Assembly: GCF_032191775.1 (NCBI RefSeq)
Contig: NZ_CP132507.1
Coordinates: forward strand, 1,327,001-1,391,000
DNA from: Rhodoferax mekongensis
Lineage (GTDB): Bacteria > Pseudomonadota > Gammaproteobacteria > Burkholderiales > Burkholderiaceae_C
Length of the DNA stretch: 64,000 bases
Direction of reading: 5' to 3'
A model generated the notes under the pieces. The model did not search any database and was not told the DNA's origin. It was given only the letters and a program-made list of their open reading frames with translations. This document shows positions 56,505-64,000 of this stretch, piece by piece; the first letter of the stretch is position 1; every line of letters begins with the position of its first letter. The position numbers and the translations under genes were made by a program.

Positions 56505-57323
56505 ATGGTCAGCCCCCTCTTAGCCAAGGCCGCGCCCTCGGGTCGCGAGATTGTCAACGTCACTCCCGAGCGCGCAGGCTGGACGCACGTGGGCTTCCGC
56601 GCCGTGCGCCTCGAAGCTGGTGCTATCGAAATCGTAGCTACCGGCGCACGTGAGCTGTGCGTGGTGGTGCTCACAGGCTCTGTGGACGTGACGGTGGACG
56701 GCACCACCTATGCCAACCTCGGCACCCGCGACAGCGTGTTTGACGAAAAGTCCCCCGCCGCTGTGTACGTGCCTGCGGGCATGACGGTCACGCTGCGCGG
56801 TGTGCGCAATGCCGAAGTCGGCCTGTGCACCGCACCCACTGACTCACAAGAGCGCACCGTGCGGGTGATAGACCCCGCCACCATGCGCCGCAGTGTGCGT
56901 GGCAAGGGCACCAACACCCGCTATGTGTGCGACATCCTGCCGCACGACGACCCCACCGCAGCCCACCTGCTGGTGGTGGAGGTGATGACCCCCGCCAGCC
57001 ACAGCAGCAGCTACCCGCCCCACAAGCACGACGTGGAGCAGCCACCCGTGGAGACGCTGCTGGAAGAAACCTACTACCACCGCCTCAACCCGCCACAGGG
57101 CTTTGCCTTTCAGCGCGTGTACACCGACGACCGCAGCATCGACGAGGCCTGCGCCGTCGAGAACCACGATGTGGTCATGGTGCCCAAGGGCTATCACCCG
57201 GTGGTGGCACCCCACGGCTACGACTCGTATTACCTGAACGTGATGGCGGGCCCCAACCGCTTCTGGGTCTTCAAGAACGACCCCGCCCACGAATGGATGC
57301 TGGCCCCTGCTGCCGGTACCTGA
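56505..57323 (+). CDS. iolB: 5-deoxy-glucuronate isomerase
   Basis: A 272-residue bicupin. [20 protein letters not shown] holds the metal-binding His and Glu, and [20 protein letters not shown] the second cluster, both typical of IolB. It converts 5-deoxy-glucuronate to 5-dehydro-2-deoxy-gluconate, the IolC substrate. The segment near 56622 loosely resembles the dispersed repeat but was not counted as a copy. Confidence 0.95.
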   Translation: MVSPLLAKAAPSGREIVNVTPERAGWTHVGFRAVRLEAGAIEIVATGARELCVVVLTGSVDVTVDGTTYANLGTRDSVFDEKSPAAVYVPAGMTVTLRGVRNAEVGLCTAPTDSQERTVRVIDPATMRRSVRGKGTNTRYVCDILPHDDPTAAHLLVVEVMTPASHSSSYPPHKHDVEQPPVETLLEETYYHRLNPPQGFAFQRVYTDDRSIDEACAVENHDVVMVPKGYHPVVAPHGYDSYYLNVMAGPNRFWVFKNDPAHEWMLAPAAGT

Positions 57324-57345
57324 CCCTTTTAGAGAAACACATTCC

Positions 57346-58860
57346 ATGTCCCAAGTTACTGCCATCTCCCACTACATCCAAGGCCAGGTTACCCCCGGCA
57401 CCAGCGGCCGCGCCCAGGATGTCTTTAACCCCGCCACCGGCCAGGTCACCGGCTCGGTAGCGCTTGCCAACGGGGCAGAGGTCAACGCTGCAGTGGCTTC
57501 AGCGCAAGCGGCATTCCCGGCCTGGGCGGACACACCGCCCATCCGCCGCGCGCGCATCATGTTCAACTTTCTGCAGTTGTTGAACGAGCACAAAGACGCC
57601 CTGGCCCGCATGATCACTGCCGAGCACGGCAAGGTGTTTACCGATGCGCAAGGCGAGGTGTCCCGGGGTATCGACATCGTCGAATTCGCGTGCGGCATTC
57701 CGCAGCTGCTCAAGGGCGACTTCACCGACCAGGTCTCCACCGGCATCGACAACTGGACCCTGCGCCAGCCACTCGGCGTAGTGGCCGGCATCACGCCGTT
57801 CAACTTCCCGGTCATGGTGCCGGCATGGATGTTCCCCGTCGCCATTGCTGCGGGCAACACCTTTGTGCTCAAGCCCAGTCCGATTGACCCGTCCCCCAGC
57901 CTCTACATTGCCGATTTGCTCAAGCAAGCCGGCCTGCCCGATGGCGTGTTCAACGTGGTGCAGGGCGACAAAGAAGCGGTGGACGCCCTGCTGGTGCACC
58001 CCGATGTGAAGGCCGTGAGCTTTGTGGGCTCCACACCCATTGCCAACTACATCTACGAGACCGGTGCCCACCACGGCAAGCGCGTGCAGGCCCTGGGCGG
58101 CGCCAAGAACCACATGGTGGTCATGCCCGATGCGGATGTGGACCAGGTGGTGGACGCCCTCATCGGCGCAGGCTACGGCTCCGCCGGCGAGCGCTGCATG
58201 GCCATCAGTGTGGCGGTGCTGGTGGGCGATGTGGCCGACAAGGTCATCCCCAAATTGCTGCAGCGCACCAAGACGCTCAAGGTGCTCAACGGCACCAACC
58301 TCGCGGCTGAGATGGGCCCCATCGTCACCCAGGCCGCGCACAAGCGCATCAGCGGCTACATAGCCCTCGGTGTGCAAGAAGGCGCCACGCTGCTGGCCGA
58401 TGGCCGGGGCTTTGACGGCACACAAGCGGGCGAAGGCTGTGGCGGTGGCTTCTGGCTCGGCGGCACGCTGTTCGACCACGTGACCCCCGAGATGCGCATC
58501 TACAAGGAAGAAATCTTTGGCCCCGTGTTGGCTTGCGTGCGCGTTCCCGATTTTGCCCAAGCGCTGCAGCTCATCAACGACCACGAATTCGGCAACGGCG
58601 TCGCCTGCTTCACCCGCGACGGCAATGTGGCGCGTGAGTTCAGCCGCCGCGTGCAGGTGGGCATGGTGGGCATCAATGTGCCGATTCCGGTGCCCATGGC
58701 CTGGCACGGCTTTGGGGGCTGGAAGAAGAGCCTGTTCGGCGACATGCACGCCTACGGCGAAGAAGGCGTGCGCTTCTACACCAAGCAAAAGTCCATCATG
58801 CAGCGCTGGCCCGAGAGCATTGGCAAGGGGGCGGAGTTTGTGATGCCCACCGCCAAATAA
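57346..58860 (+). CDS. iolA: Methylmalonate-semialdehyde dehydrogenase (acylating)
   Basis: A 504-residue CoA-acylating aldehyde dehydrogenase of the MmsA/IolA group. [20 protein letters not shown], quoted as [13 protein letters not shown], is the coenzyme-binding signature, [14 protein letters not shown] has the catalytic Cys, and the enzyme lacks the usual general-base Glu pattern, as expected for the acylating type. It turns malonate semialdehyde into acetyl-CoA and CO2. It is the last gene of the iol operon and is followed by a terminator. MmsA in valine catabolism is the close alternative; context favours IolA. Confidence 0.93.
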   Translation: MSQVTAISHYIQGQVTPGTSGRAQDVFNPATGQVTGSVALANGAEVNAAVASAQAAFPAWADTPPIRRARIMFNFLQLLNEHKDALARMITAEHGKVFTDAQGEVSRGIDIVEFACGIPQLLKGDFTDQVSTGIDNWTLRQPLGVVAGITPFNFPVMVPAWMFPVAIAAGNTFVLKPSPIDPSPSLYIADLLKQAGLPDGVFNVVQGDKEAVDALLVHPDVKAVSFVGSTPIANYIYETGAHHGKRVQALGGAKNHMVVMPDADVDQVVDALIGAGYGSAGERCMAISVAVLVGDVADKVIPKLLQRTKTLKVLNGTNLAAEMGPIVTQAAHKRISGYIALGVQEGATLLADGRGFDGTQAGEGCGGGFWLGGTLFDHVTPEMRIYKEEIFGPVLACVRVPDFAQALQLINDHEFGNGVACFTRDGNVAREFSRRVQVGMVGINVPIPVPMAWHGFGGWKKSLFGDMHAYGEEGVRFYTKQKSIMQRWPESIGKGAEFVMPTAK

Positions 58861-58942
58861 CTGCCAGCCAAGTAATCACAAGCAAAATCGTGCTCTGGCG
58901 CTCATGGAATGTGCGCGGGCAGCTTCTGTTTTGAAAGCAAAC

Positions 58943-58968
58943 AGGCGACTCGGCGGGTCGCCTTTTTT
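58943..58968 (+). terminator. Intrinsic terminator of the iolCDEBA operon
   Basis: A 7-bp stem AGGCGAC/GTCGCCT with a 7-base loop (58943-58963) and a T6 tract that just reaches the stop of the convergent GntR gene. Confidence 0.88.
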
Positions 58969-59644
58969 ATTTCCGCTTCTTGTCCACGCACGCCGCGCGC
59001 AAAAACTGGCCGGCTACAAAGATGTCGCGTTCCACCGCGCGGCGCACGGCGGCGCTGTCGCGCTGGGCGAGGGCTCGCACCAGATCGTCGTGGGCGTCGT
59101 TGAGCACGGCGCTCGCATCCGGGGTGTCAAACAGGCGGTTGGAGATGGGGCCGGCGCGCAGCCACAAGGTGTCTATCAGCTGATACAGCAGGGGTGAGCC
59201 GGCAGCCTTGTAGAGCATCACATGGAAGTCATCGTTGATGTCCAGGTAGCGCTTGGCTTCACCCGCTTGCAAGGCGGCGGCCATGTCGGCGCTCCAGCCT
59301 TGCAGGGTGGCAATTTGCGCCGCATCCAGCCGCAGGCAACCCCGCTCGGCGGCTTCGCCTTCCAGCAGCAAGCGCATTTGCATCAGGTCGTCAAACTCGG
59401 GCAGCGAGAGGCGGGGTACGGTCACACCCGCGTTCGGCACGTTGATGAGTGCCCCCTCTGCAGCCAAGCGCTGCAAGGCGGCGCGCACCGGCATCTGGCC
59501 CACGCCCATGTCGGCCGCCACATTGCGGATTTTGAGCCGCTCGCCGGGCAGAAAGCGCCCCACCGTGATCCACTGCCGCAGCGTGGTGTACACGCGGTCC
59601 TGGTCGGTGCTGGTGCCGTTCTCTGGGGTGGGGGCTTCGCTCAT
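58967..59644 (-). CDS. GntR-family (FCD domain) regulator
   Basis: A 225-residue GntR/FadR-type regulator: an N-terminal winged helix (YTTLRQWITVGRFLPGERLK, then VAADMGVGQMPVRAALQRLA) and an all-helical FCD ligand domain with metal-binding His in DINDDFHVMLYKAAGSPLL. It overlaps the aminotransferase gene by 4 bases (ATGA) and is the last gene of that unit. The perfect palindrome at 62425, in front of the operon, is its likely operator. Confidence 0.9.
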   Translation of the reverse strand: MSEAPTPENGTSTDQDRVYTTLRQWITVGRFLPGERLKIRNVAADMGVGQMPVRAALQRLAAEGALINVPNAGVTVPRLSLPEFDDLMQMRLLLEGEAAERGCLRLDAAQIATLQGWSADMAAALQAGEAKRYLDINDDFHVMLYKAAGSPLLYQLIDTLWLRAGPISNRLFDTPDASAVLNDAHDDLVRALAQRDSAAVRRAVERDIFVAGQFLRAACVDKKRK

Positions 59645-61020
59645 GGGGCGATAGTGTCCACCACAAACGCCTCCATGCCGGCCACCAGGCGGTCCACATC
59701 GTCGGCGGTGGTGTCGGGGCACACCAGCATCATGTTGTGAAAGGGCGTGATCACCAGGCCCCGATTCAGCAGGTAGAGGTGAATGTTCTGCTCCAGCGCC
59801 GGGTTCAAGATGCGGTCCGCCTCGCTGCCGTTGCGCGGTGGCGTGGGGGTGAACTGGAACTCGGTGCGCGCACCCACTTGCGTTACACACCAGCCCAGGC
59901 CGTGGCGCGCAATCATGGCGCGCAGGCCATCCGCCAAGCGGGTAGCCAGGGTGAACATGTGGGCGTAGGCCGCCTCCGTCATCACCTCTGCCAGGTTGGC
60001 GCGCATGGCGGCCATGGTCAGCAAATTGGCGGTGAGCGTGGTGCCTATGCCGCTGTGGCCGGGCGGTGCGTTGCGCTTGGCGGCTTCGGCGCGGGCAGCC
60101 GCGTCGGCGCTAAATCCATACACCGCACAGGGCACGCCACCGGCCACCGGTTTGCCCAGTACCAGCAAGTCAGGTTGCAGGCCGTGGGCGCGGGTGTAGC
60201 CGCCGGGCCCGGTGCTGATGGTGTGGGTTTCGTCCATCAGCAGCAGCGTGCCGTAGCGGCGGCACAGGGCCTGCGCTGCCTCCCAAAAGCCGGGCTCGGG
60301 CAGCACCATGCCAATGTTGGTCATGGCCGGCTCGGCCAGCAGGCAGGCTACCTGGCCGTCGGCAAGTGCCGCTTCCAGCGCGGCCAGGTCGTTGAACTCC
60401 ACGCTGCGCGTGGTGCGGGTGATGTCCACCACCTGGCCCAGCAGGCTGTCGCGTGTGCGGGGCTGGCCGTCCACCAGGTCCACAAACACATCGTCCACCG
60501 TGCCGTGGTAGCAGCCATTGAAGATCAGCACCTGCGTGCGCCCCGTGAGCGCGCGCGCCCAGCGGATGGCAAAGCGGTTGGCGTCCGACGCCGAGAGCGC
60601 AAACTGCCACACCGGCAGCCCGAAGCGGCGGGCCAGCTCCTCTGCCACCCACACGCCGTCTTCACCGGGCAGCATGGTGGTAATGCCTTGCGCCCCTTGC
60701 GCTGCAATGGCGCGCGCTATCGCTGGCGGGCTGTGGCCGAACATGGCACCCGTGTCGCCCAGGCAAAAGTCCACATAGCGGTGGCCGTCGGCGTCGGTCA
60801 GCCGCGCGCCCTGCGCGTGGGCCAGGTGCAGCGGGAAGGGAGTGGACCAGTCGCTCATCCAGTGCAGGGGCACGCCAAACATCAGGTGCTTGGCAGCCCG
60901 CTGTGACAGGGCGTGCGACGTGGGGTTGGCAGCTGCGTAGGCCGCGCGCTCGCGCTCGCGCACGGCGGCCAGGCGTTGCGGGTCGATGTGGCGAAACTTA
61001 GGTGTGGAGGTCTGTGTCAT
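59641..61020 (-). CDS. Class III aminotransferase in an amine-catabolism cluster
   Basis: A 459-residue fold-type I PLP enzyme. The Schiff-base Lys is in LLVLGKPVAGGVPCAVYGF, quoted as VLGKPVAGGVPC, the PLP Asp in LLLMDETHTISTGPGGY, and the substrate loop in FALSASDANRFAIRWARALTG. It belongs to the glutamate-1-semialdehyde/omega-aminotransferase group. Between a gamma-glutamyl-polyamine-synthetase-like gene and a GntR regulator, a role in transamination of amines or beta-amino acids is likely. The reaction is inferred from context. Confidence 0.85.
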   Translation of the reverse strand: MTQTSTPKFRHIDPQRLAAVRERERAAYAAANPTSHALSQRAAKHLMFGVPLHWMSDWSTPFPLHLAHAQGARLTDADGHRYVDFCLGDTGAMFGHSPPAIARAIAAQGAQGITTMLPGEDGVWVAEELARRFGLPVWQFALSASDANRFAIRWARALTGRTQVLIFNGCYHGTVDDVFVDLVDGQPRTRDSLLGQVVDITRTTRSVEFNDLAALEAALADGQVACLLAEPAMTNIGMVLPEPGFWEAAQALCRRYGTLLLMDETHTISTGPGGYTRAHGLQPDLLVLGKPVAGGVPCAVYGFSADAAARAEAAKRNAPPGHSGIGTTLTANLLTMAAMRANLAEVMTEAAYAHMFTLATRLADGLRAMIARHGLGWCVTQVGARTEFQFTPTPPRNGSEADRILNPALEQNIHLYLLNRGLVITPFHNMMLVCPDTTADDVDRLVAGMEAFVVDTIAP

Positions 61021-61035
61021 GGCAAGTCCCCCCCT

Positions 61036-62376
61036 TTACACCAACAGCAACAAGTGCTCGCGCTCCCAGGAGCTGATCACGCGGTTGTAGGTCGCGTATT
61101 CCAGCTCTTTCACGGCGCAAAAGGCATCCACAAAACCGGCACCCAGCACCTCGCGCATGGGCGCGCAGCTGCGCATGGAGGCAATCGCGTCTTCCAAGTG
61201 GCGGGGCAGCTCGTGGCTCACGTTCCAGGCGCTGTCGGTGGTGGGGGCGCTGGGCGTCAGGCCTTCGGTCATGCCCAGATAGCAACAGGCCAGCGTGGCG
61301 GCCATGGCGAGGTAGGGGTTCACGTCCACGCCCGGCACCCGGTTTTCCACCCGGCGATTGGCGGGGCTGGACTTGGGGATGCGGATGCCGCAAGTACGGT
61401 TGTCATGCCCCCAGCGCACATTGATGGGCGCCGACATAAAAGGCGAGAGCCGGCGGTACGAGTTCACATACGGCGCAAACATGGGCATGAGCTGCGGAAT
61501 GTAGGCCTGCAGCCCCGCAATGCACTGCCCGAACAGCGGGCTGGCCGAGCCATCGGGCAGGCTGAAGATGTTGTTGCCCCCGGCATCCAGAATGCTCTGG
61601 TGGATGTGCATGGCGCTGCCCGGCTCCTGCTCCATGGGCTTGGCCATGAAGGTGGCAAAAATGCCGTGCCGCAGCGCCGTCTCGCGCACCGTGCGCTTGA
61701 ACAAAAACACGCGGTCCGCCAGCTCCAGCGCATTGCCGTGGCTGAAGTTGATTTCCATCTGGCCGGGGCCGGCCTCGTGGATCAGCGTCTCCACGCCCAG
61801 GTTGTGCTGCTGGCAAAAGCTCGACAGCTCCATGAAGAAGGGGTCGAAGTCGTTGACCGCGTCAATCGAATAACTCTGCCGCCCCGCCTCGGGCTTGCCG
61901 GTGCGACCCAGGGGCGGCTGCAGCGGCTCGTGCGGGTTTTGCTGGCGGGCCACCAGATAAAACTCCATCTCAGGCGCCACCACCGGCGTCCAGCCGCGCT
62001 CGTCAAACAGCTTGAGCACGCGGCGCAGCACGCCGCGTGGCGAGATTTGCACTGGGCTGCCATCCCACTCCTGGCAGTCGTGGATCACCACCGCCACCGG
62101 CTCGGCCGCCCAGGGCACCACGCGGGCGGTGCTCACGTCGGGCAGGCACACCATGTCGGGGTCGGTGTCGCCCACATAGGGGCCGTTGTCCGGCTGCTGG
62201 CCATTCACCGTGTTGAGCAGCACGCTTTTGGGAATGCGCATTTCCCCCGCCGCCAAAAACAGGTTGCGCGGCAGGATCTTGCCGCGTGCAATGCCCGTCA
62301 TGTCGGGGATGACGCACTCCACCTCGTGGATGCGGTGCTGGGTCAAAAAAGCTTCAATGGCGCTGGGTGTAGACAT
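61036..62376 (-). CDS. Glutamine synthetase family protein (gamma-glutamylpolyamine synthetase-like)
   Basis: A 446-residue GS-fold ligase. Metal and ATP motifs are visible: VAPEMEFYLVA, EAGPGQMEINFSHGNALE, MAKPMEQEPGSAMHIHQSI and NRRVENRVPGVDVNPYLAMAA. Relatives such as PuuA join glutamate to putrescine or other amines at the cost of ATP, the first step of amine use; true GlnA has an adenylylation Tyr region that is not seen here. It is the first gene of the operon, 15 bases before the aminotransferase. Confidence 0.88.
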   Translation of the reverse strand: MSTPSAIEAFLTQHRIHEVECVIPDMTGIARGKILPRNLFLAAGEMRIPKSVLLNTVNGQQPDNGPYVGDTDPDMVCLPDVSTARVVPWAAEPVAVVIHDCQEWDGSPVQISPRGVLRRVLKLFDERGWTPVVAPEMEFYLVARQQNPHEPLQPPLGRTGKPEAGRQSYSIDAVNDFDPFFMELSSFCQQHNLGVETLIHEAGPGQMEINFSHGNALELADRVFLFKRTVRETALRHGIFATFMAKPMEQEPGSAMHIHQSILDAGGNNIFSLPDGSASPLFGQCIAGLQAYIPQLMPMFAPYVNSYRRLSPFMSAPINVRWGHDNRTCGIRIPKSSPANRRVENRVPGVDVNPYLAMAATLACCYLGMTEGLTPSAPTTDSAWNVSHELPRHLEDAIASMRSCAPMREVLGAGFVDAFCAVKELEYATYNRVISSWEREHLLLLV

Positions 62377-62424
62377 GCGAATGGCCGGGAGTGGAGATGG
62401 CCAAATTCTAGTGCGTCAAAGTCA

Positions 62425-62440
62425 ATTTGTGATCACAAAT
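62425..62440. promoter_or_regulatory. Probable GntR/FadR-type operator
   Basis: A perfect 16-bp palindrome, ATTTGTGATCACAAAT, 49 bases before the GS-like start on the minus strand and 114 before the MFS start. A second, partial copy (ATCTGTGATCGAAA) lies near 62476-62489. The TGTGATCACA core fits FCD-type GntR operators. Confidence 0.75.
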
Positions 62441-62553
62441 AGTAGAATTAGCCGAAATTTAGATTTAAATTGATCATCTGTGATCGAAAAATCCATGAGT
62501 CAGCCCGGCTTTTGAACCGGCTAGACTCCCAACCCCGCCTTCGGTTTCGTTCC

Positions 62554-63741
62554 ATGTCCAGCAACAATCCCACCCAGAGCGCCTACGACTGGCACACCAT
62601 CACCGCGCTCAACATCGTGTCTACCCTGGCCCAGATCGGTCAGTTCGGCATCATCTTTGTCATCGTGCCGGTGTGGCTGGCCCTGCAGGGTTTGAGCGCC
62701 GCGCAGCTGGGCTTTTTTGCGGCTTCGTTGTGGATGGGGCAAATGCCCGGTCTGGTTCTGGCGCCCTGGCTGTGCCGCCACTGGGGTGCGCGCACCGTGG
62801 TGGTGGCGGGGCTGGCCTGCTCGGTGGTGGCGCTGGTGGGCATTGCTTGGGTGCCCATGGCGTCTTTGCCCTGGCCTGCATATCTGGCCTGCGGCGTGCT
62901 GGCCGGCTTGGGCATGGGACTGCGCTGGGTGGGGCTGGAGCCCTGGCTCTACAACATTGCCCCCGCTCATGCGCGCGGGCGCCTGGTGGGTTTTCATGAA
63001 ACGCTGATTGCCGCGGCCCCCGTAGTGGCCCCGGCCATTGCCGCCTGGGTGGGTGTGCAAGGTCACACCATTTTGTGGGTGGGCGTGGGCTTTACCGTGT
63101 CAGCACTGGTGCCGCTGGCATTTGCCCGCACACCGCCCGTGGAGGAGGCACACCACGTCAACAGTTGGCGCCAGTCCGCCCAAGCGGCGTGGCCGCACCG
63201 CATCTTCCGGCAGGGGCTGCTGATCGCGCTGTGCGGTGGCATGCTGGAGTCGGCGCTGGCCGGTTTGTTTGCCGTGTTCGCGGGCGACCGCGGGTTTGAG
63301 GCAGAAGGCATTGCCCATTTGCTCACGGCTTTCGGGTTGGGTGGCCTGCTGCTGCAATACCCCGTAGGCTGGATGGCCGACCATTGGGGCCTGCGCGCCG
63401 CCGGCGCACTGGCCGCGCTGGGTACCGCCTTGGCTGCTGCGCTGTTGGCCCTTGCTTCGCAAGTCCCGGGCTTGCCCGGTGTGACTGTGGCGTTTGCCAC
63501 CATGTTTGTGCTGGGCGGGTTGATCACCGCCTTCCTCACCCTGGCACTCATTTCCGCCACCAAGACCCCTACACCCGACATGGCCTGGAACGTCAGCAGC
63601 CTATCGATGGCCTATTCGCTCAGCGCCGTCGTCGGCCCGGTGGTAGCCGGGGGCGCCATGACCGCGACCAGCAGCGTTGCGCTGATGTGGTTTGCGGTAG
63701 CGGTGGGTGTGGTGATGATGGGTTTGCTATTGAAAAGATAG
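62554..63741 (+). CDS. MFS transporter
   Basis: A 395-residue, 12-helix major facilitator. It has VSTLAQIGQFGIIFVIVPVWLA at helix 1 (quoted in part as GQFGIIFVIVPVWLA), the motif ending LVLAPWLCRHWGARTVVVAG, and in the second half YPVGWMADHWGLRAAG, an MFS motif-A segment. It belongs to the YcaD-like group. Divergence from the amine-catabolism operon and a shared palindrome suggest import of that pathway's substrate. The last codons (LLLKR-stop) are in the dispersed repeat at 63726, so the C-terminus may have been rewritten by it. Confidence 0.87.
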   Translation: MSSNNPTQSAYDWHTITALNIVSTLAQIGQFGIIFVIVPVWLALQGLSAAQLGFFAASLWMGQMPGLVLAPWLCRHWGARTVVVAGLACSVVALVGIAWVPMASLPWPAYLACGVLAGLGMGLRWVGLEPWLYNIAPAHARGRLVGFHETLIAAAPVVAPAIAAWVGVQGHTILWVGVGFTVSALVPLAFARTPPVEEAHHVNSWRQSAQAAWPHRIFRQGLLIALCGGMLESALAGLFAVFAGDRGFEAEGIAHLLTAFGLGGLLLQYPVGWMADHWGLRAAGALAALGTALAAALLALASQVPGLPGVTVAFATMFVLGGLITAFLTLALISATKTPTPDMAWNVSSLSMAYSLSAVVGPVVAGGAMTATSSVALMWFAVAVGVVMMGLLLKR

Positions 63742-63770
63742 CTGGTTGCGCATATTCGGTGGGTGCTGGA
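63726..63770 (+). repeat. Dispersed repeat copy covering the MFS stop codon
   Basis: It starts GCTATTGAAAAGATAGCTGG, goes on TTGCGCATATTC and ends GGGTGCTGGAG. The TAG stop of the MFS gene lies inside it, in a frame different from that used in imuB and dnaE2. Confidence 0.8.
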
Positions 63771-64000
63771 GTCGAATTTGATGCTTGCTTTCGACCCCAA
63801 GCGGTCCTCCGCACTCCTTGAGTAGCTGCCCAAAAGCGGACATCCGATCTGTTAAAAATGAGGCGGGCTTACCGAGGTCCCCTTTGCAGCGGAAGCCGAC
63901 GTTTCCTTCGGCTTGCCAACGTGTCTTCTGGCGAGCGAGTTTGCGTGGTTTGCAAGATTGTTATTTGTGAACCACCCTCGCAAAACGGGAAAATACCCAT
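63771..64000. other. Non-coding right end of the window
   Basis: These 230 bases carry no convincing gene. There are GACCCCAAGCGGTC- and AAAAGCGGACAT-type stretches, which are common as degenerate intergenic sequence in proteobacteria. On the minus strand a frame from about 63954 to 63730 is open, but it has no good start signal and I do not recognise the peptide. Confidence 0.5.

Noticed and set aside
56622..56655. Possible further repeat copy in iolB (GCTATCGAAATCGTAGCTAC start)
   Set aside because: Only the left half matches, and the peptide there is plausible native IolB sequence.
61036..62376. Assignment of the GS-like protein as housekeeping glnA
   Set aside because: Sequence blocks and context with an aminotransferase and GntR regulator fit the PuuA-like group, and no ntrBC or adenylylation-site context is seen.
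63730..63954. Minus-strand open frame at the right edge, considered as the end of a transposase
   Set aside because: No start signal, no recognisable transposase motif and no terminal inverted repeats.
1..64000. CRISPR arrays, tRNA or rRNA genes
   Set aside because: No regular spacer-repeat pattern and no cloverleaf or rRNA-like sequence was noticed; a dedicated search such as tRNAscan-SE would be needed to be certain.

Overview
The window reads as chromosomal DNA of a betaproteobacterium of the Burkholderiales, most likely family Comamonadaceae (Rhodoferax/Curvibacter-like). Reasons: high GC; a caa3-type cytochrome oxidase cluster with the order DUF2244-coxB-coxA-small assembly ORF-ctaG-DUF2970-coxC-DUF2909-surf1-SCO-like-ctaA-ctaB-sco that is typical of this order; a Bug/TctC solute receptor; imuA/imuB/dnaE2 mutagenesis genes; and PEP-CTERM proteins. 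The species is inferred from gene content only. I saw no rRNA, tRNA, CRISPR array or intact insertion sequence, and no gene-free stretch exceeds 300 bases.

Layout. 1-9.7 kb: phosphatidylserine decarboxylase facing a class III aminotransferase, an Mpo1-like membrane protein, a KefF/Kef potassium-efflux pair, an orphan ParA ATPase, a MaoC hydratase, trmL, comF and a bioC-like methyltransferase. 9.8-19.5 kb: the complete aa3/caa3 oxidase structural, assembly and heme A genes. 19.5-23.4 kb: a Bug receptor, rpoH under a perfect CIRCE element, and an AMP-forming acyl-CoA synthetase. 23.6-28.1 kb: a co-directional run of isochorismatase-like hydrolase, DUF1272, EamA exporter, GlxA-type regulator, Bcr/CflA exporter and NlpC/P60 lipoprotein, followed by a truncated flavin reductase and an HD hydrolase. 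29.3-43.8 kb: the SOS mutasome, split into imuA-imuB and dnaE2, each with its own LexA box, around lactate permease, small regulators, transporters and a vapBC toxin-antitoxin pair divergent from dnaE2. 43.9-49.5 kb: an outer-membrane barrel, a PEP-CTERM protein, a CheX-like/CheY pair and a large DUF3857-transglutaminase-TPR protein. 49.6-58.9 kb: a myo-inositol catabolic locus (iolG and RpiR regulator divergent from iolC-iolD-iolE-iolB-iolA). 59.0-63.7 kb: a GntR-controlled cluster with an aminotransferase, a glutamine-synthetase-like ligase and a divergent MFS transporter.

The most unusual signal is a dispersed repeat of about 45-50 bp (eight copies recognised by eye). Most copies lie inside coding sequences without breaking the frame: in a Kef transporter, two secretion signal peptides, imuB (twice) and dnaE2 (twice), and one runs over the stop codon of the last MFS gene. 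One dnaE2 copy is followed by a second element with a perfect 21-bp inverted repeat, so that about 85 residues are added to the polymerase. The repeat has one consistent open frame in each orientation. This looks like a mobile or recombinogenic miniature element that tolerates residence in genes, and it is the best candidate here for something not yet described.
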